Part shown: positions 12,032 through 18,243 of the stretch, in pieces
Layout of the letters: every line of letters starts with the position of its first letter
Position numbering within the stretch: position 1 is the stretch's first letter
Source: Clostridia bacterium
GTDB lineage: Bacteria; Bacillota; Clostridia; Christensenellales; Aristaeellaceae
Direction of reading: 5' to 3'
Assembly: GCA_017469605.1 (NCBI GenBank)
Contig: JAFUGB010000097.1
Span: 1 to 18,243, forward strand
Length of the DNA stretch: 18,243 bases
The notes under the pieces: model-generated
Database searches by the model: none
Told to the model about the DNA's origin: nothing
What the model saw: the letters and a program-made list of their open reading frames with translations, nothing else
Program-made: the position numbers and the translations under genes

Positions 12032-13530
12032 GCGGACGGCGCGCAGGGTACGCGGCCTGGCTGCTGCTGGCCGCGATCCTGTACTTTTTTGAAAACAGCG
12101 CGGGCACCCGGATCATCCTTGCCTGCTCGGCGGTATTGCCCCTGGTCCCGGCGATCCGGCGGGGGTTTTTTGCACCTGCGCGCAAAGCGGCGCGGCAGGC
12201 CGCCGTCCTTCCCGCCGTTTCGGCGCGGGAGGAAGACGCCCCGGGCGACGTGCGTCCCTACCAGCCCGGCGATCCCCCGGGGCGCGTTCATTGGAAGCTG
12301 TCGGCCAAGCGGGATACCCTGCTGGTCCGTCAGCCCATACCGGAAACGGTCCCGGCCCCCGGGGAAAGGGCCCTTTCGCCGGCGGCGAAAAGCAAAGGGG
12401 ATGCCCCCAGGGGGCTGGCGCTTTGGGGCGCGGGCGTGCCGTTGCTGTGCGCCCTGCTGCTGTTTACGCTGCCGCAGGCCAATCAGGGCGCCCGGGCGCT
12501 GTGCAACCGGCTGTTCGCAGCCAGCGAGGCCGTAAACGCCTACGCCTATGACCGCCTGCCCGGGGCCGACGAGCGCATGATCCCCGCGGCAGCGGCTTTG
12601 CTGGCCATCGCCGGGATCGCCCTGGCCGCCGTGACCGTGCTGTCCCGCAGCCGCCTGCTGCCCCTGGGCGTCATGGCGGCCTGCACCGCCTTCCAGGCGT
12701 ACTTTGGCCTGGCCCTTCCCGGCTGGATCAGCGTGCCGCTGTATGCTGCGCTGGCGCTGCTGGCGGCAAGAAATCCCCGCGCCCGCCAAAGCCTGCTCCA
12801 GGCCGGAGCGGCGGTATTGGCCGTTGCGGCGCTGATCCTGCTGCTGTGGCCCGGGGTGGACCCTGCCACCGAAAGCGCCTCCGAGCGCCTGCGGGATTGG
12901 CTCAGTCCAACCGCCCAGGGCGCGGCGGGCGCCCTTCCGGAAGCACCGGAAAGCCAAACCGAGGTACGGCGCGCCCATGTCCGCTCGCTGCTGGAGGGCG
13001 ATCAGGCCGCCCGGCCGCTCCAGGAATACCGCCTGGCCGCCCGGGAGGAGCAGCAGGTTTCCAAGCCCCACTGGATCGATTATCTGCGCATCGTCCTGCT
13101 TTTGCTGTTGGCCGTGGCGGTGGTGATCCTGCCCTTCCTGCCCTTCCTGGCGCTCAATGCCCGCCGGAAAAGGGCGCTGGAAAACCGGCGCGCCTTCCAA
13201 TCGGCGGATGTAAACGCTGCGGTATGCGCCATTTTCCAGCAGGTGGCCGCCCAGCTGGAGATCATGGGGTACGGTGATGGGGGCCTGCCCTATCGCGCCT
13301 GGGGCCAAAGCCTTTGCCCGGGCCTGCCCCGGGACTATGCCCAGCGCTTTGATGCCTGCGCCGCGCTGTTTGAGCAGGCCGCCTACGGCGCCCACCCCCT
13401 GGCCGAGCCCCAGCGGCGGCAGGCGCTGGATCTATTGGAGGAAACGCGCCAGCTGCTTTGGAACAGGGCCGATCTTCAGCACAGGCTGCGGCTGGCGCTG
13501 GCCCATGGATTGGAGGGTTTATGCGAATAA
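12028..13530 (+). CDS. Composite membrane protein: DUF58 motif, multi-pass core and DUF4129-like C-terminus
   Basis: A 500-residue protein. Residues 8-45 hold two short hydrophobic segments. The DUF58 signature follows at about 74-100 (VRPYQPGDPPGRVHWKLSAK). The von Willebrand-like domain that normally follows this motif is missing. Instead there is a long, alanine/leucine-rich membrane region (about 125-290), a hydrophilic stretch, another membrane segment near residue 360, and a cytoplasmic tail resembling DUF4129 (IFQQVAAQLEIMGYGDGGLP...Y...FDACAALFEQAAYG). DUF4129 usually closes transglutaminase proteins of MoxR-DUF58 loci, but no transglutaminase core is visible. The gene overlaps moxR by 4 bp (ATGA) and the lipoprotein gene by 10 bp. 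Confidence 0.8.
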   Translation: MSGRRAGYAAWLLLAAILYFFENSAGTRIILACSAVLPLVPAIRRGFFAPARKAARQAAVLPAVSAREEDAPGDVRPYQPGDPPGRVHWKLSAKRDTLLVRQPIPETVPAPGERALSPAAKSKGDAPRGLALWGAGVPLLCALLLFTLPQANQGARALCNRLFAASEAVNAYAYDRLPGADERMIPAAAALLAIAGIALAAVTVLSRSRLLPLGVMAACTAFQAYFGLALPGWISVPLYAALALLAARNPRARQSLLQAGAAVLAVAALILLLWPGVDPATESASERLRDWLSPTAQGAAGALPEAPESQTEVRRAHVRSLLEGDQAARPLQEYRLAAREEQQVSKPHWIDYLRIVLLLLLAVAVVILPFLPFLALNARRKRALENRRAFQSADVNAAVCAIFQQVAAQLEIMGYGDGGLPYRAWGQSLCPGLPRDYAQRFDACAALFEQAAYGAHPLAEPQRRQALDLLEETRQLLWNRADLQHRLRLALAHGLEGLCE

Positions 13531-14528
13531 AATTGAACCGCCTGATGCTGCCCTTGCTGATCGCGCTGCTGGCGCTGGCGCTTTCGGGCTGCCGCGTGCG
13601 CACCGGGCGCGGCGGGCAGGGGGGCCTATCCCCGGGGGACGTCCCGGGGAGCGAACAGGCGGGCGCCTGGGAAGGCACGGCCCGGGAAACGGCACCGACT
13701 GACGCCGAAAACGCCGAGCCCGGCGAAAACACCCGGGAAAACCCGGACGCCCGGCGGAAGGAATTTGACGAAAACGCCCCGGTGGAAATCGCGGCGGGCG
13801 CCGAGCGGCTGCTCCATGGCCCGGGCCAGGGCAGCGGCGCGCCAAACCCGGACGCTGACGCCCTGAGCGGCGCCGCCCGGTTGGATGAAAACGCCGCCGA
13901 TACCGCCCTCCGCACGCTGGCCGCGGCCCAATCCGACCGCCTGGGGATATCCGAAGAAGCCGAGGCCGCCGATTCGGCCATAACCTACTATGACGCGCTT
14001 TTGCGGGACCGGCTGGACTCGCTGTTTGAGTGCAAGCGCCTGTACGCCTATTGGGAAACGGCGGACGACCATGTAACGGTATACAAAACCTCCCCGGAGC
14101 ACGGGCTGCTGCTGGACGCCGGGGTTTATGACGTTTCGGCCCGGCTGCTGGCCCAAAACCTGCGGGTGGACGACAGCTGGATCTGCCGCAAGGATCCCGG
14201 CGTGATCGTAAAAATCGTGGATCCCGGCGTGCTGGGCGGCGGCGTATCCTCACAGACGGCAGCCCGCGCCCTTTACCAAAGCCTGCTGGCCCGGGAGGGC
14301 TGGGCCGCTATCGACGCCGTGCGGGGCGGACGGGTGCTGCTGCTGTCCCAGGCGCTGCTGGAAGCGCCCCACCTGCAAACGGCCGCCCGGCTGCTCATTG
14401 CCCAAACCGCCTATCCCGGGCTTTTTGCCGATACCGATGCCGATGAAGCGCTGCGCCGGCTGGCCGAGGAGGCCGTGGGAGGCATGCCGGCGGGCATCTA
14501 TTACTACAACGGACAGGAAGGATCATGA
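13521..14528 (+). CDS. Lipoprotein with a periplasmic-binding-protein (FecB/BtuF-like) C-terminal lobe
   Basis: A 335-residue lipoprotein. The lipobox LSGC is at C24 after a basic N-terminus and hydrophobic stretch. Residues about 25-130 are low complexity, rich in Gly, Ala, Asp, Glu and Pro, and probably form a flexible stalk. From about residue 145 the pattern resembles the C-terminal half of family 8 binding proteins for siderophores and cobalamin: a DDSWICRKDPGVIVKIVDPG segment (NPDVIv equivalent), then EGWAAIDAVRGGRVLLLS, a helix, and TAYPGLFAD. A full N-lobe is not apparent. A similarity search should confirm the assignment. The ATG at 13521 is supported by TGGAGGG. It lies between the DUF58/DUF4129 gene and an S component. 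Confidence 0.7.
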   Translation: MRIKLNRLMLPLLIALLALALSGCRVRTGRGGQGGLSPGDVPGSEQAGAWEGTARETAPTDAENAEPGENTRENPDARRKEFDENAPVEIAAGAERLLHGPGQGSGAPNPDADALSGAARLDENAADTALRTLAAAQSDRLGISEEAEAADSAITYYDALLRDRLDSLFECKRLYAYWETADDHVTVYKTSPEHGLLLDAGVYDVSARLLAQNLRVDDSWICRKDPGVIVKIVDPGVLGGGVSSQTAARALYQSLLAREGWAAIDAVRGGRVLLLSQALLEAPHLQTAARLLIAQTAYPGLFADTDADEALRRLAEEAVGGMPAGIYYYNGQEGS

Positions 14529-14532
14529 TAAT

Positions 14533-15087
14533 ATGCCCGGTCAAACCCAAAACACCGCGCTGCGGGTACGCAGGATGACCTACGCGGCGCTGTACCTGGC
14601 CATTGCCCAGGTGCTGCCCTTCATCACCGGCCAGATCCCCGAGATCGGCGCCATGCTGTGCCCCATGCATATTCCGGTGCTGCTGTGCGGGTTCATGTGC
14701 GGCTGGCCCTGGGGGGCGGCGGTGGGCTTTATCGCGCCGCTGCTGCGGGGGATGCTGTTTGGCATGCCCCCGCTGTTCCCCACCGGCGTGGCCATGGCCT
14801 TTGAGCTGGCGGCCTACGGCGGGCTGGCGGGCTTCCTGTACCGGAAGCTGCCCCGGAAAAACGCCGTGACCTATGCCGTGCTGCTGATTTCCATGCTTGC
14901 GGGCCGCCTGGTCTGGGGCGCGGTGCGGCTGGCGCTTTCGGGCCTGACGGGCAGCGCCTTCACCTGGGCCATGTTCCTGGCCGGGGCCGTTACCGGCGCC
15001 ATTCCCGGCATCCTCCTGCAATTGGTCCTGATCCCCCTCATGGTGATCCTCATGGACCGGGCAGGGCTTTCGCTGAACCAACAGTAG
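14533..15087 (+). CDS. ECF transporter S component (substrate unknown)
   Basis: A 184-residue membrane protein with five or six hydrophobic segments. It has the A-x3-A pattern of S-component helix 1 (TYAALYLAIAQVLPF), then IPEIGAMLCPMHIPVLLCGF, AVGFIAPLLRGMLFGMP and the ELAAYG segment, all typical of the ECF S-component family of Clostridia. It should use the shared EcfA/A'/T energising module encoded elsewhere. The substrate is not assignable; it is not close to BioY. The start is ATG 14533, with AGGAAGGA 10 bases upstream and a 4-bp gap to the lipoprotein gene. The operon ends with a terminator at 15097-15139. Confidence 0.87.
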   Translation: MPGQTQNTALRVRRMTYAALYLAIAQVLPFITGQIPEIGAMLCPMHIPVLLCGFMCGWPWGAAVGFIAPLLRGMLFGMPPLFPTGVAMAFELAAYGGLAGFLYRKLPRKNAVTYAVLLISMLAGRLVWGAVRLALSGLTGSAFTWAMFLAGAVTGAIPGILLQLVLIPLMVILMDRAGLSLNQQ

Positions 15088-15096
15088 CGCAACGCA

Positions 15097-15139
15097 AAGG
15101 GGCTGGTTGAGGACCTCCGCGGTCCCCATCCAGCCCCTT
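15097..15139. terminator. Bidirectional terminator between convergent genes
   Basis: A perfect outer stem AAGGGGCTGG/CCAGCCCCTT (15097-15106/15130-15139) with an inner GGACC/GGTCC. A short T-rich stretch (CTTT) follows on the plus strand; on the minus strand, CCCCTTTGCG follows. It lies 9 bases after the S-component stop and 17 bases beyond the end of the convergent phosphoesterase gene. Confidence 0.78.
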
Positions 15140-15156
15140 CTTTGGCCGCGCCCGCT

Positions 15157-16383
15157 TTATTGTCCGCTGCTCCAGTGCAGGGCATCGGAGATCTCCTCCC
15201 GCAGGATCAGCAGAAGATAGTGGGCAAAGGTGCTTCCGCGCTCGTAGGGCTCCCACAGCGCCCGGGCGGGATCGGTCAACACCTCGGGATGCTCCGCCAG
15301 CGTGCCCGCGTAATAATACTCGTTGACCCTGGCGGCAAAACGGGACATGTCCAGCAGCTTCTGGTCAAAAACGCCCATGGCCATCAGCTCCACGCGCTCG
15401 CCCTTCATGATGGTATCCAGAAAATACTGGCGGATGGTTTCGCCCAGCCCCTGCGGCAGGTGCTCATCGCAGACGGCGTAGGCGTCAGAGGAAATCGTCC
15501 CGTCATCCCACAGGGTGGCGATGCCGTACCGGTGGGGCGTGGTGCACCACGCGCCCGTGATAATATCGGCAAATTGTCCCCTGCGCAGGATGTGCTGAAT
15601 GTGCATGTGGCCGCACAGGTTCAGCTGCATGCCCGCGCCGTCCAGCAGATCGGCAATCTTATCGCCCTGGATCACCCGGAAGGTATGGGAGGAAAAGTCG
15701 GTATGCGACAGAAGCGGCTGGTGGCTGGCGGAAATGACGGCGGCCCCGGTCCCCGCCGCCGCATCCAGAACGCCGGCCATCCAGCGCTCGTGCTCCCCGG
15801 TGGCCACGCCGTGGCTTTCCTGGTGGTCCTCGTATACGCTGTAATCGCCCAGCGCCAGCCACACCTGGCCGTTCAGCTTCAATACCCCGCTGAAGCCCGG
15901 GCCGGGCAATTCATCGGCCAGCATGCCCTGCCAGATTTTCCCAAAGGCGGCGCTGTCCACGTTGTCCACCCACTCGATGCCCGTTTCGGTAAAGCGCACG
16001 GCGTTCCGGTTATTGATATCGTGGTTGCCGGGGATCACGGCCACCCGGATTCCCTCCCGCTGCAGGGCGCGCATGGCTTCGGCCAGGTCGGCATGGCTGG
16101 CGGCCTCGCCGTTGAAGGTGATATCGCCGGTGATCAGCAGCAGGTCGGGCCGCTGGTGCCGCGCCTCGGCCAGCAGGGCGTCCAGCAGCTCGTCGGAATA
16201 CATGGTGGCCTTTCCCGCGCCGGTGGAAACCACCTTTGTAAAATAGGGATTATCCTTTTCATACAGGGCATGGGAAAGGTAATGGGTATCGGATACCACC
16301 ATGATCCTGGTCTGCGCCAGCGCGCCGGAAGCAAAGCAAAGCGCGGCGGCGGTGAGGAGCAGCAAAAAAATCAGGCGTTTCAT
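15157..16383 (-). CDS. Secreted calcineurin-like metallophosphoesterase
   Basis: A 408-residue exported protein with a signal peptide (residues 1-23, cut after ALA). All five motifs of a binuclear metallophosphoesterase are present: VVSDTHYL (D32, H34), GDITFNG (D87), PGNHDINN (N120, H121, D122), SASHQPL and CGHMHIQ. The first about 300 residues form the catalytic domain; the remaining about 100 are helical and not recognised. It probably acts outside the membrane on phosphodiesters, nucleotides or cell-wall compounds. AAAGGAGG lies 9 bases before the ATG. Monocistronic, with its own promoter at 16457-16485 and divergent from the flavoprotein gene. Confidence 0.93.
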   Translation of the reverse strand: MKRLIFLLLLTAAALCFASGALAQTRIMVVSDTHYLSHALYEKDNPYFTKVVSTGAGKATMYSDELLDALLAEARHQRPDLLLITGDITFNGEAASHADLAEAMRALQREGIRVAVIPGNHDINNRNAVRFTETGIEWVDNVDSAAFGKIWQGMLADELPGPGFSGVLKLNGQVWLALGDYSVYEDHQESHGVATGEHERWMAGVLDAAAGTGAAVISASHQPLLSHTDFSSHTFRVIQGDKIADLLDGAGMQLNLCGHMHIQHILRRGQFADIITGAWCTTPHRYGIATLWDDGTISSDAYAVCDEHLPQGLGETIRQYFLDTIMKGERVELMAMGVFDQKLLDMSRFAARVNEYYYAGTLAEHPEVLTDPARALWEPYERGSTFAHYLLLILREEISDALHWSSGQ

Positions 16384-16456
16384 GGCATCATGCCTCCTTT
16401 ATTGTGATCAGGGCCCCGCGCCCCAAATTTGCAGGAAACGGTTAGCTGTATGCAAC

Positions 16457-16485
16457 AGTATAGCAGACAGCCGGATAAATGGCAA
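16457..16485 (-). promoter_or_regulatory. Promoter of the metallophosphoesterase gene
   Basis: On the minus strand, TTGCCA (16485-16480), a 17-bp spacer and TATACT (16462-16457) with an extended TG just upstream. It gives a leader of about 65 nt. Confidence 0.72.
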
Positions 16486-16560
16486 ATGAAACCTTTCGCC
16501 CTTGAATCAATACGCGGCAAAAGCCCGGCAGAACAGGTCAATATTGTGAACAGGTATACG

Positions 16561-16614
16561 TTGACACCCGCGAAACGCTGTGCTATGATTAAAATGATCG
16601 ATATCGGAATATCG
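16561..16614 (+). promoter_or_regulatory. Promoter and leader hairpin of the flavinylated-protein gene
   Basis: TTGACA (16561-16566), a 17-bp spacer and TATGAT (16584-16589) with extended TG at 16581-16582. In the leader, CGATAT-CGGA-ATATCG (16599-16614) forms a perfect 6-bp hairpin near the 5' end, which may stabilise the message. The AAAGGAG ribosome binding site is at 16637-16643. Confidence 0.82.
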
Positions 16615-16651
16615 GTTTATTTTACCCCAACAATTGAAAGGAGACTGCCCC

Positions 16652-18163
16652 GTGTTCAAAAAGAACAGCATCCTGGCCGCCCTCATGGCCCTGGTCATGA
16701 TCTGCTCCTGCGCCCTGGCCGCGGCTGAAGGCGCCATGAGTGATCTGCCCGACACCTACACCCACGCCACCGACGTATCTTCCAAAGAGCTGCTGGACGG
16801 CGATCAGTTCACCGCTGCCATGCAATTCCTGGTGGATTCCTCCCATTACTGGTATATCAACCGCGGCACGCCCTACTACGGCAACTTCACCAAGTATCCC
16901 GAAACCGGCTTTGACACCGAGTGGCGTTCTCCGGTCAACGGGCGCGTCTATCGCGGTCCCTATTATGATCCGCTGACCCGTTCGGTCAACTGGCTGACCA
17001 CCAACCCCAACGGCTCCATCAACAGCTCCGTGGGCTCCTATTGGGCCTGCATCGCTCCCAATACCGACCTGGTGCTGGAAAACAATGAATGCCAGGGCTA
17101 CCAGAAGTCCGATAAGTATCAGATGATCTGCGTGATGTCCCCCGGCCAGACCGTGGACAACTTCATCCGCAACGGCCGCGGCTCGCTGTATATCGACGGT
17201 TCCGCCATCAACAAATACGATGTGGACGCCGCCTGGGAATACCGCAACATCCTGATGGTGGAAGTGGAGCTGGACCATTATGTGCCCCGCTTCTGCTCTC
17301 CCGAAGAATACTACAACGGTGAACTGCCCACCACCTCCACCTGGCTGCTGGCCGGCCGCTGGGCCATGCTGGAAAACTGGGACGGCGCCGAGGGCCATAA
17401 CACCTTCCTCTCCATTCCCCAGTATTGGGGCTGCGCCACCGGCGAGGCCGCCGCGCTGAACCTGACTACCGACGAAGAGCGCGCTGCCTATATTGAGCTG
17501 TGCAACAGCGATCCCGACGTCATTGAAGCCTGCACCGGCGTTTGCTACTACATGCATTTCAACGTGCTGCAGGTCATCAACAACAAGCAGGAGCTGGGCT
17601 TTGACTTTGAACAGTCCAGCGGCAAGGTCAACGCCATCGATATCGACCACGACGGCATGCTGGATTTGGACGGCAACGGCGAAGTCATCGCCCTCAACAT
17701 GGCCGCTTCCATGCTGCCCAGCTGGGCCTATCGCCTGAACCAGAACCTGGATTGGTGGATCTCCGCCACCGGCGATCTGATCAACTCCCAGGGCAAAAGG
17801 CTGATCGGCGCCAAGGCCGACGGTTCCTACATCCTGGAGGGTGAGGAAATCCCCGATGGCGCATATGTGGAGGATCAGAACGCCGCCTTTCTGGCCACCA
17901 TCGAACTGGCCGACAACCAGAAGGCCGCCTACGCCAAGGGCAATAACGGCATGGTATTCGTGCGCGTGACCCTGGACGGCGAAACCATTACCAACGTGGA
18001 GATCATCGCCCAGAATGAAACCGCCGGCGTGGCCGACGGCGCGCTGGAGCAGATCCCCGCCGCCATCGTGGCCGCCAACTCCGCCGACGTGGACATCGTG
18101 TCCGGCGCCACCTACACCAGCAACGCCATCATCGACGCTGTAAAGGCCGCAATCGCGGAATAA
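16652..18163 (+). CDS. Exported FMN-binding-domain (flavinylated) protein with an unrecognised N-terminal region
   Basis: A 503-residue protein. The signal peptide is in residues 1-25; the MICSCALA region is cysteine-rich and a lipobox is doubtful. The C-terminal about 75 residues are an FMN-binding domain: VRVTLDGETITNVEIIAQNE and then DIVSGATYTS, the D-x-x-SGAT flavinylation motif in which ApbE attaches FMN to a threonine (T487). A calcium-loop-like run at 330-344 (D330, D332, D334, D338, D340, N342, E344) precedes it. Residues about 26-320 are rich in aromatic residues and cysteines and match no family I know. Such proteins usually carry electrons outside the membrane. The start is GTG 16652, with AAAGGAG 8 bases upstream. 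Codon use is very biased, suggesting high expression. Confidence 0.87.
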   Translation: MFKKNSILAALMALVMICSCALAAAEGAMSDLPDTYTHATDVSSKELLDGDQFTAAMQFLVDSSHYWYINRGTPYYGNFTKYPETGFDTEWRSPVNGRVYRGPYYDPLTRSVNWLTTNPNGSINSSVGSYWACIAPNTDLVLENNECQGYQKSDKYQMICVMSPGQTVDNFIRNGRGSLYIDGSAINKYDVDAAWEYRNILMVEVELDHYVPRFCSPEEYYNGELPTTSTWLLAGRWAMLENWDGAEGHNTFLSIPQYWGCATGEAAALNLTTDEERAAYIELCNSDPDVIEACTGVCYYMHFNVLQVINNKQELGFDFEQSSGKVNAIDIDHDGMLDLDGNGEVIALNMAASMLPSWAYRLNQNLDWWISATGDLINSQGKRLIGAKADGSYILEGEEIPDGAYVEDQNAAFLATIELADNQKAAYAKGNNGMVFVRVTLDGETITNVEIIAQNETAGVADGALEQIPAAIVAANSADVDIVSGATYTSNAIIDAVKAAIAE

Positions 18164-18180
18164 AAAACCGTATCGCAAGA

Positions 18181-18229
18181 GGGCTGTCCCATGGGGGCAG
18201 CCCATTGGGCATCGACAAAGTCGATGCCC
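18181..18229 (+). terminator. Tandem hairpins after the flavoprotein gene
   Basis: Hairpin 1 is GGGCTGTCCC/GGGGCAGCCC (18181-18190/18194-18203) and hairpin 2 is the perfect GGGCATCGAC/GTCGATGCCC (18207-18216/18220-18229). No T run follows either within the window, so they may be termination or 3'-end protection structures, or part of a dispersed repeat. Confidence 0.55.
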
Positions 18230-18243
18230 CCGAAGAAAATGAA

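Noticed and set aside
15097..15139. Regulatory RNA between the S component and the phosphoesterase
   Set aside because: The perfect stem between two convergent gene ends is explained by a shared terminator.
15142..16407. 421-codon plus-strand frame antisense to the metallophosphoesterase
   Set aside because: The minus-strand protein has a signal peptide, all five catalytic motifs and a ribosome binding site; the plus frame has none.
16622..18205. 527-codon minus-strand frame over the flavoprotein gene
   Set aside because: Gly/Val/His-rich shadow of a gene with promoter, ribosome binding site, signal peptide and SGAT motif.

Overview
The window reads as a chromosomal segment of a GC-rich member of the Firmicutes, most likely a gut Clostridia lineage (Christensenellales- or Oscillospirales-like). 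The basis is the conserved prmA-rsmE-mtaB-HIT-rpsU order, bS21 (rpsU), BirA/BioY biotin control, an ECF-type S component, strong sigma-A promoters (TTGACA-N17-TATAAT), GGAGG ribosome binding sites and tRNA genes with encoded CCA. It is mostly core and housekeeping sequence, with one small AT-richer patch (about 6.7-7.5 kb) bracketed by a direct repeat.

Layout. 1-1188: the end of birA, then bioY under a promoter whose -35 lies in a BirA-type operator. 1185-2233 (minus): a CDF metal exporter preceded by a leader that closely matches the NiCo/czcD metal riboswitch. 2275-5974 (plus): a translation and RNA-modification cluster, prmA, rsmE, mtaB, a HIT protein and rpsU, with rpsU having its own promoter and terminator. 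6066-6717: a six-gene tRNA operon (Pro, Glu, Ile/Met-CAT, Asp, Thr, Tyr) with a long perfect terminator; the Pro and Glu genes have odd anticodon arms. 6703-7538: two 41-bp direct repeats around a small P-loop protein gene on the minus strand.

9851 to 7602 (minus): a tight operon of HAD phosphatase, rlmH, a DUF1858 protein, a zinc-ribbon NUDIX hydrolase and a GtrA-like membrane protein. Its promoter shares its -35 with a divergent promoter. The divergent transcript (from about 9935) has a structured leader ending in an intrinsic terminator before a secreted protein that consists only of a 5'-nucleotidase C-terminal domain.

11069-15087 (plus): a probable operon of a MoxR ATPase, a composite membrane protein (DUF58 motif plus DUF4129-like tail, with neither vWA nor transglutaminase core), a lipoprotein resembling the C-terminal lobe of siderophore/cobalamin-binding proteins, and an ECF S component. 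I regard this as the best candidate in the window for an undescribed system. 15157-16383 (minus) is a secreted metallophosphoesterase. Divergent from it, 16652-18163 encodes an exported protein with a C-terminal flavinylation (SGAT) domain, an EF-hand-like loop and a large N-terminal region I do not recognise.

No CRISPR array, transposase, integrase or phage gene was seen.
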